From contig NW_026971811.1 in NCBI RefSeq assembly GCF_026151205.1, forward strand, positions 1 to 42,386: a DNA stretch of 42,386 bases, written 5' to 3'. Under the pieces are notes generated by a model, which worked only from the letters and a program-made list of their open reading frames with translations, ran no database searches and was not told where the DNA came from. Below are positions 10,560 to 22,499 of this stretch, one piece after another (position 1 is the first letter of the stretch; every line of letters starts with the position of its first letter). Origin of the DNA: Bolinopsis microptera. Lineage: Eukaryota > Ctenophora > Tentaculata > Lobata > Bolinopsidae. Made by a program: the position numbers and the translations under genes.

Positions 10560-12350
10560 TTAGGTCTCATGGATGTTTTAGCGGCCCCCCAATTTTGTAT
10601 ACCAAAAAACTATAGCTGTTTCCCGGGAATGTGTTAAATAACGGAATAGTAATAGCAAATAGAACCCCAAACATTTTTTTTGAAGATAATGTTTATTAAC
10701 TGAATGACCTGGAACCTACAGAAAGATAATTTTAATGGTTTTTGGTTAAATTTTTTTTCGTGGAAGAGGCGGGATTCAGAAGAAACCATTTTTTACTTTT
10801 TACTTTCAGTGGTTTTTTTTTTTAGAGAACCTAAACCAAATTTTGCCTAATACTCTGAAACCTAAGCGACTACCTCTACACGTAAAACACTTCTATATTA
10901 TGGGAAAATTAGCAAAGCATGACCGTGCCCCCTTGAAAGCCCATGCCTGGAGGGGGCTTGTTCACCACCTTTTGAATTGTGGAAAAAACAGCAGATTAGT
11001 CCCATATTTACGCCCTCCCATTGTTAAAAATTTTGTTGTGTTTCAAAACTTTTAAAACCAATATTGGGGGAATGAAGTTAAAACTGGCCCCTTTCCAAAT
11101 GGGTTTTGAAAGAAATGAAATTAATCCTGCCTCGGGTGTCCCGGGTACCCATCCTTAGAGTTTGTGTTTTTTTGGCTTACCGGCTCCCCAACCGGAGTGG
11201 GTAAATGTAAAAGGTTTAACACTCAAGGGATCCTTAGATTAGAAAACCCATCCGAAACAGAAACATTATAGCGAATTAAAGTTTCCCTGTTACACTATAC
11301 GATATACATAAACCAACACTGTGGACACCATGTAGGGAGCTTATGAAAGTGAAAAGTGAATTATAACTTTAAAGTGTTGAGTAAAAGCGGGTTGTGATAC
11401 TCCTCTCCCCCGAAAAATTAATTCCGCGGATAAGAGTTTTTTTTTGCTTTTTTTCAAAATAAAAAAGTAGTTTTTCAATTGTTTAAATATTCTACCATTA
11501 AAAAACCCCGTTTAAAGTACAACAAACAAAACCCTCTGAATATACAATCATTAGCCAAAGCATTTACAAAGGATTTTTTCCAGCGCTCCCTTCCGCCCAA
11601 TTTCCTGACCCCATCCAGTATTAATTGTTTAACAATTACCACTGAACCGTACAACTCACCACCAAGAAAACACAAACGGGGCCCTAATCCCCAATCCCAA
11701 TTTCGGTGTAACAACTAACAACTTTGCAAGTCTCCCTATCATTTTTAATGCATAATTTGCCTCAGCAACATAATATTATGTAATACCGCCGCCGCCCCAT
11801 TTCTTCGTCCCCTCTCCTCTTTAATAATACCGTCCCTTTATGTATATCAGTATTTTTATAATTTGAAATGTCCCCCCCCCCTAAGTGGGGGTTTACAAGG
11901 ACCCCCCTGAAATCAGGAGTTCTGAAATCCGACCCCCCCCATGAAAACCTTGTTAGGATGATATCCTGGGAAAGAAGTCCCGATCCCTAAGTGTCTTTTA
12001 ACCCTTGATTCCACCCTCCTTATTTTTTATGAAACGACTTGGTTCGATTGAGCCCGGCCCCAGCTGCCAGCGGCTATGGTTGGGGAAATGGTAAGTGGGG
12101 AGTCCAGCTCATGTGAATGATAGAAAAAAAGACAAAACAGGGCCCCGCCGTATATCCCTAGAAAATTGTGGGGGTAAACCTAGTCAGAGTTTTTCAGTCC
12201 ACCTCAAAATTGTGGTTTTACTGGGATGAGTATTTTACCAGTCTTCACAAAGATTGTGGTGGGTTATGGGAGGAAAAAGAAGAAAATTCCCCGAGTAAAC
12301 CACCAACAACACCCCTACCAATAAGGTTTTCAAAATTCCACAGACCCATC
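10560..12350. other. No gene recognised
   Basis: Mostly A/T-rich with C and T runs. Overlapping plus and minus frames of 79 codons at 11475-11718 are mirror images of one another and show no motif. The plus-strand frame 10843-11055 (70 codons, HVKHFYIMGKLAKHDRAP) is mildly protein-like but unidentifiable. Confidence 0.5.
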
Positions 12351-12356
12351 CCGAAG

Positions 12357-12845
12357 TTAAGTGGCACAAAAAAGAAATAAAAGAAAGAAAAGGCCCCCCT
12401 CCCCAATTGTACTCCCCGAAAACCCGGCCCCCTTCCTGTTTTTTTGTTTCCGTAACGGTGGGACGAGAGTCCTGGGCCTAAACAGAGACCAGTGCCCCCC
12501 CTCCCTTATCGCGGGCGGGGCGGTTTGCCCCCCCCTATGACAGAACGAAAGGGGGACGAGTTTGTTCCGTACGAATCCACTACGAAACGGGTCCACCCAG
12601 GCCCCTTGGGCTGTGGGAACCATCCAACTTTTCCTCTCCCAAACGGTTTCCCCTAAAGACCCAAGGTTGAACTTGGCCCGGGACCTCTTTCCCCGTGTGT
12701 TAAAAGTCCCCATGACAGCCAAAAATGTGGAAACTTCACACCGTACATGTAAGACCCCAAAAATGAGCCACGATAAGTAATATATAAAAACGATAAAGTA
12801 GTTCAAGTTATGAGCCAAACAGAGTGGGTTTCGACATTGCCACAT
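12357..12845 (-). CDS. 162-codon open frame, unidentified
   Basis: This is the longest open frame outside the simple-sequence tract near 36.4 kb. A hydrophobic stretch lies at residues 12-33 (around FIVFIYYLSWLIFGVLHV). It is followed by a basic, tryptophan/glycine-rich middle (residues 45-135) and an F/L-rich end. The hydrophobic start could be a membrane anchor or signal peptide, but it also follows from T-rich DNA. The local sequence is richer in G+C than its surroundings, which lengthens chance frames. No family is recognised, no upstream promoter is evident, and C-run length errors could mean the frame is partly wrong. Confidence 0.2.
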   Translation of the reverse strand: MWQCRNPLCLAHNLNYFIVFIYYLSWLIFGVLHVRCEVSTFLAVMGTFNTRGKRSRAKFNLGSLGETVWERKSWMVPTAQGAWVDPFRSGFVRNKLVPLSFCHRGGQTAPPAIREGGHWSLFRPRTLVPPLRKQKNRKGAGFSGSTIGEGGLFFLLFLFCAT

Positions 12846-14690
12846 GTCGGTACCGATGAAATACGGGCGGAATAGAAAAGGCGCGAGGTGGGTGTTTTGG
12901 GTATGCTTAGAAAAAACTTACTGTGTTAATCCTTAATGTTTGGAAACTATAATTAAATCTTTTGACAACCTTATTGTGGGGGGCGGCAGATTTGGGGGTG
13001 ATTTTTTTACGACAGATTGCGAAAGGTAAAGCCCAAGAAAGAGGCCGGAGGAAAGCCAACAAAACGAAGAAGGGGTTTTTTATAAGAGTTACGAAGACTG
13101 GGGGAAAGGGAGGCTGGGGGGTTTTTTTTATAGGAATCAAAGGAATCAGAAGGGCCCATGGGCTAATAAAAACCCCATAATCCGACTTTTCTCATCCCCT
13201 ATAGCGGAGAAATTCAAGTTGTGGTAAGAAAACAACTCTCTAGTTTACAGTGAAAATAAAAAAACACCTAAAAAAGCAAATTTCCTTTTAAAATTATGGG
13301 GACTTTAGATTTAGATTGCCCTAGAAATCTTAAAAATTGTTACGATTTGTTTTTCCACAAGATCCAAGTTTCTATTATTTTGGTAACAATCCCAGGTTGG
13401 AAAATGTTCAAACCAAGTAGGGAATCATTTGGAACTTTCCCCCTTAGTTCCCCACGCGGAGCCTAGAAGCTAGTTTTGCCTATATAGACCAAGAAAAATA
13501 GGAAATAAAATGGTAAAGAGTTGATTCCCCGCCCAAAAAATCCATATCCCGGAAACTTTATGAAGGATTCCCCCTTCCCACTGAAGGGATCCGTATCCTT
13601 TATTATAGCCCCTTTAATATATAAACTTTGGGGAGGAAACGTTTTTTTTTTTTGTTTTTTTGTTTTTCCATGGTTTCCCAATTCAAACCATGGGTGAGAT
13701 TACATTTATATATTAAGAAACTTATTTTCCGATCATAAACAAAACATAAAATCGAAACGTCCATGAAATTACAGCTGAAACGAGGTATTAATCCCCACAA
13801 AATTTGACTGGCACCTAAATTTCACTAAAATATAAATTTGTCCCCCTGTAAGAATTTAAGGTATCCCTTAATTTCGAGCTGGAATACATCCTGAATCCCC
13901 TGGTGTCTTTTGTGGTGTAAGAAAACAGGATGTGAGAAAACTCTCCCATAACGAAATCCTCCACCACCACGGGGTGGTAAAAACCGACCCCAGAAAAACA
14001 ACAGTTTTTTTTTTAATAGAGGGCGGCAAGTGTTTTCATCTCCCCCACAGGCCACTTACCTAACAGTTAAACATAGTAGAAGCCTGCCCAAGTCCCCCCT
14101 CCCACATGAATACCGCTACTAGGACTGGTGTTGGGTTGGGTTTGGAAAGGCGGAGCTAAGGAATCAGTATTAGTTTTTTAATATGGAGTGTTTAAAACCC
14201 AGCAGCTTGATCCTTTAATTCCCTCCCGGTGGCCGAGGGTTTTAAAAAGGCAAATCCGGTTATTGAAATATTTTTTCCTATTTTTTTAGCACCTCGTTAA
14301 AAAAACTCCATTCCAAGGCCCTGCCCCGAGGAATTTAAGGTCCAAATGGTACCAATTTTGTAATAAAAAAACAATGTTCTATTTTTTTTCTTAAATAATG
14401 AAAATTAAACCCACTTAAAAACTATGTATAACAAATATTGGGGTAAATCGTTGTATTTGCCTTATACCATGTTAAACGAGTGTTTAATAAATATTTGAAA
14501 TGTTTTACAAAATCACGCAAACTGCCCAGACTTTTGAAAGAACAACTTCCCCCAACTCCCTAAACAAACAAACTGTTTTTAAAAGGCCTCCTACCCTTCC
14601 ACGCTGGGCATTACAAGCGTTTTTAATGGAAAGCCTGGGCAATAATGAATAAACGACCAGAGGAAAATACAAAAAGAAGAAATTAGCCAG
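12846..14690. other. No gene recognised
   Basis: Includes a lysine/arginine/glycine-rich plus-strand frame at 12962-13180, which opens after a TTACGACAG acceptor-like site, and several T-run-derived minus frames (13463-14055, 14505-14762). None has a recognisable motif. Confidence 0.45.
13668..13693. repeat. Short stem-loop, 9-bp perfect arms
   Basis: CCATGGTTT and AAACCATGG are separated by 8 bases. It directly follows a T-rich run. No function can be assigned. Confidence 0.8.
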
Positions 14691-14695
14691 CATGA

Positions 14696-14971
14696 AACAA
14701 AGGCAATGAAAGAAGGAAAAGCGTGGAACTAATCCCCCAAAACTTGGAAAATATGAATACATCAGTACGGGTTACAAATACTCCAAAAATTCACCAACAG
14801 GAAACCAGTAAACCCCGACCCCACCCCCGACCACAGGGCGGGGGGATGGGCTTTCAGCAGGTTTCCAGTCTGAAAACAAAAAAACCACTGAGGAAAGTCC
14901 CAACCCCCACCAATTTTACAAGGGACTTGGGGATATATAACCCTGCATCCCAAGTATTTTCCTCTAGATAA
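14696..14971 (+). CDS. Coding-like open frame, unidentified hydrophilic protein
   Basis: Ninety-one codons are open between an in-frame TGA (14693-14695) and TAA (14969-14971). Amino-acid use is balanced and polar (ENMNTSVRVTNTPKIHQQET, then a P/R/H/G segment and VPTPTNFTRDLGIYNPASQV). It lacks the F/L/K bias of nearby chance frames. It resembles a disordered protein or retroelement gag-like linker only in general character. There is no zinc knuckle or other motif. G/C-run errors at about 14,841 could affect the frame. Confidence 0.22.
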   Translation, partial: NKGNERRKSVELIPQNLENMNTSVRVTNTPKIHQQETSKPRPHPRPQGGGMGFQQVSSLKTKKPLRKVPTPTNFTRDLGIYNPASQVFSSR

Positions 14972-15548
14972 TAAAGGGAGAATAAAGTGATCGATTTTCG
15001 GCGGGCCATTTTCAATAAAAAATGTTTAAAAAGCGAAACGGGAAATTCAGGCCGAATAGAGCCCCCTTCCACTTTGCCAAAAGAATAGCTTCCTAAACTT
15101 CCTTGGGTTTCTCCCCTCGAAAACAGTAAATTAACTATTTCGTTTATCCTTGGAGGGCCCCCCTTTTTTTAAAGGAAAATTCTTATCAAAAATTTTTACA
15201 ACACTAATAACCAAGTGGCCCGCAAAATAAATCAAAATAAAACTGTGAAATTTTGCGAAAATTCTCTAAAAATAATAAAAGGAACAGATTAGATGTAAAA
15301 TTTTCCAAAGGGAAAACCAGAAAAAAACGCCATAAAAAAATTGTAAGTCGAAAAACCACCCCGCAAACAAGCCCCTAGTCCCCCCTGGGTAAATGAAAAA
15401 TCCTAAAATCAAATAATTAAGTTTTTTTAAAAAAGAAAAAAATCCATTCCCATCAGTCCCCACCTTCCTCGGAAGCCTTACGATCCCTTTGAGTGTTCCC
15501 GTATAACATGATACTCGCTGTAGTGCTTTGCCTTCCCCAATTCCCCCG
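14972..15548. other. No gene recognised
   Basis: A/T-rich with runs of A and T. A minus frame of 65 codons at 15266-15463 is F/Y/L-rich and probably chance. Confidence 0.5.
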
Positions 15549-15872
15549 TTATTTCGGCTTTAAACTTTTCAAAACGAACTTCCTGAAAGCCAAGCCTTCC
15601 CTCCCCTGCCTCGGCCTGATCGGTCGGGCTGAATGTAAACAACTGGAGTTCTTAACACCCCTCCCCACCTTCCTCTTTAGGTTTGTCTTCTGCCCCGCTT
15701 TATTGTGCTTCAACAACTTGCCCCGCTCCACTGAATCCTGAAAGCCGCCTTTGAGAGTGTAAAAAAACTTTTGAAATAGGTGTTTTAAAACGGCTGGTTC
15801 CCCCCCTCCATCCTGTATACAGTTACTCCCCAATCCTACAGCAAGAAAACCGATTATTCCGAGGTTTCTCAT
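15549..15872 (-). CDS. Candidate exon, basic protein segment, unidentified
   Basis: The minus-strand frame of 107 codons has a hydrophobic start (MRNLGIIGFLAVGLG). Codons of roughly residues 46-100 are GC-rich and encode a K/R-rich peptide (HNKAGQKTNLKRKVGRG, then SARPIRPRQGREGLAFR). An acceptor-like GGCTTTCAG precedes base 15737, so the GC-rich part 15559-15737 could be an exon on its own, with the first 45 residues as intron read-through. No family is recognised. Confidence 0.22.
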   Translation of the reverse strand: MRNLGIIGFLAVGLGSNCIQDGGGEPAVLKHLFQKFFYTLKGGFQDSVERGKLLKHNKAGQKTNLKRKVGRGVKNSSCLHSARPIRPRQGREGLAFRKFVLKSLKPK

Positions 15873-16140
15873 CTAATTTAACTTAGTAAACTCAAGCACA
15901 CTCCCTCTTTTTCCAGATTTTTCTTCAACTCGTTTCCCCTCCTGGTAGAAAAAAGAACCGAAAGAAATGAAACCAAGATTTGTTTTGAACTACGGATCCG
16001 CCTTCCTCGGGAGGCAACGTTTTCAGAGCAAGCTTTTTCATTTCTTAGGACGCTTTTGCGCCCCCCCTTGCCCCCCGCAAAATGAAAAATTCTTCTAAAC
16101 TGACGAACCAGGTCTTATTTTGAAAGTTTATGTTCGCTTT
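15873..16140. other. Nothing recognised
   Basis: Mixed sequence with C runs; no motif or repeat seen. Confidence 0.5.
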
Positions 16141-16606
16141 TCAACAGTCGTCACCCCCTCCCCGTCCTGAAACAGAAGGTTCCAAAAATCTTCCACCCCT
16201 TTTCCCCTTTCTCAAGCAATTTGGGTTCCCTTGCAAGTATTGTTTTAATCACAGTGGTTTCTGATCTGCAATCTTTTGCTTTTCGTCCACCCAGTTTGGT
16301 CCCCCCCCGATTTCACTTGTAGGTTTATTGGAGGGCTGAAAACAAACAGCGGGGAACAATAACTGGCCCGAGAAGTCCGATAAAAGGTTGTTTCCATCCC
16401 AATCACACAGACAGCGTGCCTTGGTGATCCTGAGGCATGTTTAGCGGGTTTTTCTTAACGGTAACAAATTGGGATTTCTGTAAACACCACTGGCCTACCG
16501 CTTTTGTCGCATAATCGTGTTGAGTAGCATAATCCTGACAACCGCCAAAAAATCTTGTATCAGCATACATTGAAATCCTGAAATTTGAGTTTGGTAGAAA
16601 AGGCAT
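16141..16606 (-). pseudogene. Broken coding-like region with a YAD motif, possible non-LTR reverse-transcriptase remnant
   Basis: On the minus strand the first frame (16606-16403, 67 codons) contains ISMYADTRFFGGCQD and then QWCLQKSQFVTVKK. Established knowledge: non-LTR reverse transcriptases carry a (F/Y)ADD catalytic box, followed some 25-30 residues later by a W and a hydrophobic L/I-x-V/I-N-x-x-K motif. The order and spacing here fit loosely (Y to W is 26 residues), but the second D is missing and the N/K motif is poor. A one-base shift at the end of this frame leads into a second protein-like frame (16407-16141) with CDWDGNNLLSDFSGQL and one internal stop at 16249-16251. So about 155 codons read with one shift and one stop. 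It may be a decayed element or sequencing damage. The family call is tentative. Confidence 0.28.
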
Positions 16607-16652
16607 AATTCCAACGCGTTAATTTTCCATTGTCAAGATTCTCCAAGTATTT

Positions 16653-16835
16653 TTGGTTAACCATGAATGTAACAAATTGGAAAACACGCCAGGGCCAGTA
16701 TTAATTATTAACACAGTAATATTAATTCAGCTACAAAACAGGTGGAAAGCTGTTTTAAAACCGAACGCAAAAAAGCAAATTAACCCTGATAAGACCTTAC
16801 TAATCCCCAGAAACCTAACTAATGAACTGGGTTGA
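16653..16835 (+). pseudogene. Possible non-LTR retroelement fragment (INPDKT motif)
   Basis: A 60-codon plus-strand frame ends with KKQINPDKTLLIPRNLTNEL, preceded by LQNRWKAVL. In jockey/CR1-like reverse transcriptases a W-rich helix leads into a K-(I/V)-N-P-x-K-T-x-x-I motif downstream of the catalytic box, and this frame resembles it. No catalytic FADD/YADD box is visible upstream. The fragment is divergent in direction from the YAD-containing frame 50 bases away, so they cannot belong to one intact element. Short length and reliance on one motif keep confidence low. Confidence 0.25.
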
Positions 16836-19060
16836 ATTTTATCTGTAATCAAAAAACAGGAATATAAATATGAAAAATTGGGATACAAAAACCGATCCCC
16901 CGCTGAAAACAGTTAATTTTTAAGTAGAAATAATTATAGAATTAAATATTATAGAAATTAATTTTAAAGAATTAAAGCATCGTGAATATCAGCATGAGGT
17001 CCCACTTATCATGCTTTATTTGTTAATTTTAACAAACTGGTTTTTTGTTTTTAAAAAAAAATAATAACCGACCGCTTTTTTAATATAGACACTAACCGAC
17101 CATTGGTAGCGCCACATGCAAGGTGGGCCTTGGGCAGTTTATGGTCGTTAAATTACTTTTTTTTAAAATTCAACAGTTTTTTTTTTTTTTTTTCCAGAAA
17201 CTGCAGTGGTTTTGTGTGGGCCAACGAAGGTCCTAAGAAGTTGTTGAACAAGTTTTATTTTTTTGAAATAATTTTTTGGTGAAAAAATTGCCGATCAAGT
17301 TTTGACCGTAAATAAATCCTTGTTCCCCCCATTGTCCAAATATAGTATGCCCTAAAATCGAAATAATCAAGTTTTTGCCAATGCTCCAATATTGTGACAA
17401 AGTATTTTTTTAAATATCCATTTAAGAAAATAAAAAAAAGAAAACGCACAAAAAAGAACAGGCCACTTAGTTTAAGTTGTTCAATCAACGTGGGCACGAA
17501 CCAGTAAAAGCCTAATATTAATTATTTTAGCATTTATTCACCCACCAATTGAAAAACTCAAATCATATAAGTAAATTAAGTTGTTAACAAAAAAGTTTAT
17601 AACAAGTTATCGGGAAGCATTGGAACGTTTTTTTCCTTAGTGTTAATCCAAAAATTTAAACTGTGTGGGGACCCTGTCCCCTGCCATTCCCCCAAAGAAA
17701 AATTTTTTTTTTTTTTTGTACCCGCGAAAACTTAAACTAAAATAACTAAAACTGTAAACTATGTTATTAAACTGTAAATAGTTGTAACAACCTACCAATA
17801 AAACAACCACAATCCCCTGCCTGGGTTGAATGACTGTCCCGTGGGTGATTAAGAGGTCCTACGGGAAGGTGTTATCTTACTGTTTTTAACGGCCCCAGTG
17901 AAACCCTTGGGAGTAATCATCAAAACCTCCATACAACCCTGAATCAATCCCTCATTAAAGGAAAAAACAAATTTCCTCTCTAGACACCCTACGACTAGCT
18001 CCCAATCTTATCAACTCTCCTCCACCCAAAACAGATTATAGAAAAAGTGGTGCCAGCACCCCTCACCTGGACAAACAAGTAATAAAAGAGAAATTTAAAC
18101 CGGTGGACCGGCCCCTGTAACGAACAGAGTATTTATAGATAAGTCGACCCGAGAAGAACGGTTTCTCTCCCAACCGAGGACCCCCAAGGCAGGTAAACAG
18201 CACAACAGCATAACCTATAAGTGGTAAAATGGTCCCAAGAAAACCCCCTGTCCCCCCGTAATAAGGCCCTCCTCCGTTTTTTTTTGAGCTGAGATCTACC
18301 AACTTCTTTTTTACTTTCTGTATTTTTCCCTTCACGAGCGGTGTTATTTTCTTAGTCCTCCCCCCCACCCCCCCCAACGTGTTTTCTGCTTCCGAAGGAC
18401 CTATGGAAACCCTGGTTTGGTCGTCCCCCCCCTGGAGGGGAGGAAATGTGCTTTGGAACGAAAGGTTCCCACGTGGTACAATTGGACCTTTTTTTTTTTA
18501 TTCTCTGCTGATGTTTTCCTGCCTTTTTTTTTAATTGTTTGAAATAATGTTGGGTCACCGCCCATGAGGTTTTTTTTTTTTTTGTTTTGACACTGGTTGA
18601 AACGGTTTAGTGATCTAGCTCCTGGAAGACACCCACACTGGAAGTGGTTTGGGAAAAGTTTGAATGAGTTGTGAGGGAAAGGTGGTTAAAAGGTGGTAAA
18701 GTAAACCGCCGCCACACCTTGGATTTGTCTGGGTGGAAAGTAAGTTTTGCAGAGTAAGGTAAAGAAAAGATCCCTAGAGTTAGGAACCAGTGGTTTGTAC
18801 TCAGCATCTTATTCTTTCGAAAAATTAGCTGGGGTGTGGTTTAATTGTTATCAGATAAAGTAGAAAAATTTTTTTGGGATGCACTCTAAAAACCTCATTT
18901 CACGGACAATTACTGGCAAACTGTTTTTTTCAAGAATGGTGGGGCCCATCAAGAAAAATGAAAAACATATATCTTATCAAAAAAAGAAACTTTTAAAGTT
19001 TGACTAAACCCCTCCACAAGCCTCTGGTTAAGAGGAGCTTGGTTTAAGAACTTCTGGTTT
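16836..19060. other. No gene recognised
   Basis: A/T-rich with poly-T runs (about 17,156-17,194; 17,701-17,718). A GGTAGCGCC word occurs at about 17,105. Minus frames at 17255-17497, 18063-18558 and 18607-18807 have F/K/G-biased composition and no motifs. Confidence 0.5.
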
Positions 19061-19061
19061 T

Positions 19062-19298
19062 TTGGTCCTTCAAACGGTAATAGAAGCTGAAAACCAATCC
19101 GGTGGATGTAAAGTTTCCCCCGTTTTCCAGTTGTGCAGTGAAGCTAGTGGTAAGAGGAGGTTTCAGGTTTTTGCTGAATCAACTGCCCTTAGCAGTCCCC
19201 AAATCCCAATGCCAAAAAAACAGGTCCCCCCCCGAATAAAAATGACATCTGGAAAAAATTTGTGTTGGGGTTGGTGGTTTTTTATTTTATTTACATGA
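19062..19298 (+). CDS. Coding-like open frame, possible exon(s), unidentified
   Basis: Seventy-eight codons with moderately balanced composition (VIEAENQSGGCKVSPVFQLC, then RRFQVFAESTALSSPQIPMP). A donor-like GTAAGA at about 19,151 and an acceptor-like GGTTTCAG at about 19,167 lie inside it, so part could be intronic. The last dozen residues are W/F-rich and probably non-coding. No family is recognised. Confidence 0.18.
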   Translation: MVLQTVIEAENQSGGCKVSPVFQLCSEASGKRRFQVFAESTALSSPQIPMPKKQVPPRIKMTSGKNLCWGWWFFILFT

Positions 19299-22200
19299 TT
19301 ACACTATTGTAATATACCCGGATTGGAAAAAATTTTTATTCTTGAGGTCCCACGCCCAATAATCGCCCCATGGGTTTTTTTGAACACAAGAATTAACCAA
19401 TGATTTACTCTAAGTTTTGTACGGAAATACTCACCTAATGTTCCAGATCGTTTTCCCCAATATCCGGAACACCAAATTACCCACAAACCGGACCCAGCAA
19501 AACAGTTTAAAAATAATTATTTGGGTTATTTTTAAATAAAAAAATAACCCGCTTACCCAAAAGACTAGAAGAGGAAGTGGCAATGCCATTTCCTCCTTTG
19601 ACTTGGACCTCCCGGGATAAGAACTGGATACATAGCTGCCGAGAGCAAATACATATAATTCGACAATTTCCCCTGTTTGTTTAAAAACTCCCAAGAATTG
19701 CCCAGGTATTTTCCTCCAGAAACAAAGGTGTTAATTGCATCGTTACAAATGGTCTAGATTTTGATGGGGAATGTTCCCCCGTGTGGATTAGTAGTAAAAC
19801 AATTTATCGATTAAAGCACGGCCAAAAACGAATGTTGATTTACAACATGAATGTAAATGCAACCTTACCTACAAATTTTTCCCACAGGGGAAAGTTTGTA
19901 ATTACCTATAACTGAAAATATTTGAAAAAGCATACAGTAATGATCAGTCACCCCACCATATGGTGATCTAACATTCTAACAAAATTATCTGGGTATTTAA
20001 ATAACAACATCGAACTGAAAGGTTTTGGGTCTGTGCCAACTGCAAGGAACCATCTCAGCGTTTTCCAATTCCTGTTCTTTTGCCCTCAGGTAAAGTGGGG
20101 TGCCCGTATACAACAAAAGGATGAAATTCCTCCCTGTTACCAACACAATAAAGGGGAAACAATTACGAATAACACCAATAATTCCCCCTTGCAAAAATAA
20201 GTAAAACATAAACACACGACAATGATCTGATTAACAGAAATAATACGCCAAACACCATCCTCACAAATATAATAGAGAGCAAACAATCAAAAAACAACCG
20301 AAACAACGTGGGGTCCCGTTAGTACCCCTGGCATTAACACGTACCAGGCTGGGCCAAAATTTAATCCCAGTCCCAAACCGTTGTAAGACGGGCTGCGAGC
20401 ATAATGGAATAAGCATCGAACTCAATCCATTAATTCCCCAAATATATCCACGATTCCAAACGTTTTTTTAAAAGGTAGCAAAAAAGCCTAAATAATTTAA
20501 ACCTGAACGCTTTTTTATTTCCATTTTCCCTGCAACATGCACATTGCCAAAACCGTGGAGGTTAAGTAAAGCCAATTGGTTCCAAAATAACAAAAGGTAT
20601 AATCCCCCAGGATACAAAGTAATTGTAAATGCAAGACTTTAACGTAACTAACTAAACCAGCAAAATTTAAAAGGTAAAATTAATACTTCCATTAAGTGCT
20701 TAACTGTGGACTAAACTTAGGGAATTTTGTTTTTAATTTAAAAGAAAAAAATTAAATTTTTAACAATTTTGCCTTTGCAAACTTTCGGAAAATTTCGTAC
20801 TCCCAATTTTTTTTTATTTGAAAATTTATTCCACCAATTAAATTATTAAGAAAATTTATATATTCAAGCGTAACATTTTTCCCCAGCCCCATGCAAAATT
20901 TAGAATGAACAAATATTTTGAATAAACCGAATTTTTTGGATAAATGTTACTGCAATATAAATTTTGACTTAATGTATGGCCCCGGATGACAACTCAACTA
21001 AAAAGAAGAAAAATTAAACTTGATTTACATATTAATTAATTTCGTCCTTGGCACCAACCCAACATACAAAAGAGGCCCCCACATTAAAACGATTTTGGGG
21101 GCCACCAACTGGAAACGCTTCAAGTAAGAATTTCTAAACAAATTCAAAAATTAAATCACGTCCCCCCTCCCCCGACCCTTTCCATTAAATAACAAGGAGG
21201 GATTCCCTTAGGTCCTTGTTTTGTGGGTGGACAGAGGGAATATAAAAATTCCGGGTTGAAGTTTGAGGTCCCATGGTTTTTGTTTATACGGTCTAGGGCT
21301 AAACATTAGTTTTGTTAAGATGAGTCCCCCCCCCTTTTGGGGGTAAAAGAACACGGGTAAAAGAATATTTTTTAGAGTCCACCTGGTAAAAGAAGTTTTT
21401 TTCAAAGAACTATGTTAAGTAAAAAACGTGGTTGTAAAAAGTAGTTTGGATAAGTAAAACTATTAAAACCTTTTAATTGAATCTTGCTGCAGGGAAGAGC
21501 GAATTTTCCCCTCATCGGTTTCTTCCATTAATAATAAATCGACTCCAAAATGGGCCCTAACCCATTAAACAGGATCCCACATCCCCGACCATACCCGTGG
21601 GGCATGTAAGACAGAAGCAGACTAAATACAAATTGCTTGCCACATCCATTTTATTCCATGACACTTCCTTGAATATAAGTTTATTTTTTAATAGAACGCT
21701 CAAATAAAGGCGTCGAAATAATAAAATGATTTGCCATCACTAGAATTCAAGTTTTGTAACTTTAATTATATAAATTACAAAAATAAATACAAAATCCCGT
21801 TTAATAGTAACTATTAGCGTTTACCAAATACAAAAAATTGTTTATTAATTATATATTTTAAGCAAAATGGCCCACCAAACTGAAAATTGCAACCTCAAAT
21901 TCTGGCAGTTAAATGGTGGACAAAGGGCAAGTAATAAAAGGACAAAAGGAAAGGAAATTTTATCAACAGTTGGTCCCCCCATGAAAGAGCTTTTGGCATA
22001 TATTATCTTGAAGGGTCCCCCCCACATGACATGTTAAAATCCCTTTACAATCTCCCCCTATGAAATCAATGTACAATAAGTTGAATTTTTTTTTTATCGC
22101 AAACCTATACACATCCTCAAAATCAATCTCCATTATCGATCAATAACTTTTTTTTTGGGGGTTTTTATGGGGGTTAGTAAATTCAATTGATAATATAATT

Positions 22201-22340
22201 CCCCCCTATTCCAAAAAAAAATACCAAGAACAATTAAAATGAATCAGTGGTGGGAAGGGAATCAAGCCTGGACAAAAAAAAAAAAACGGTTTTATATACT
22301 TTTTTAAACTTAACACCAGACCTGGGTTTGTTATAAGTTA
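19299..22340. other. No gene recognised
   Basis: Long A/T-rich stretch with short poly-A/T and poly-C runs. Frames on the minus strand (19304-19694, 19997-20215, 21208-21405, 21845-22027) are short and hydrophobic or biased. No repeat unit was found. Confidence 0.5.
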
Positions 22341-22354
22341 AAGAAATTAAAAGG

Positions 22355-22495
22355 TTTCCCGGACCCGGGACAACGTTTTATTTGTTGGCCGGCCAACCGG
22401 GGGGGGAATACCTGGAAAAAAAAGTGGCCGGGACCAAGGAATTAAGCCCGGGAACCGGGGAATAAGACCGGGATTAGGTATACCCCGGGAACCAT
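22355..22495. repeat. CCGGGA-rich patch
   Basis: Within 140 bases the words CCCGGACCCGGGAC, GGCCGGCCAACCGGGG, GGCCGGGACC, CCCGGGAACCGGGG, GACCGGGATT and CCCCGGGAACC follow one another at about 15-35-base steps. This is a decayed short tandem repeat or site cluster that is strikingly GC-rich against A/T-rich flanks. Confidence 0.6.
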
Positions 22496-22499
22496 AAGC

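Noticed and set aside
12030-12075. GGTTCGATT, another tRNA-like B-box
   Set aside because: No A-box or pairing arms at the required distances on the plus strand.
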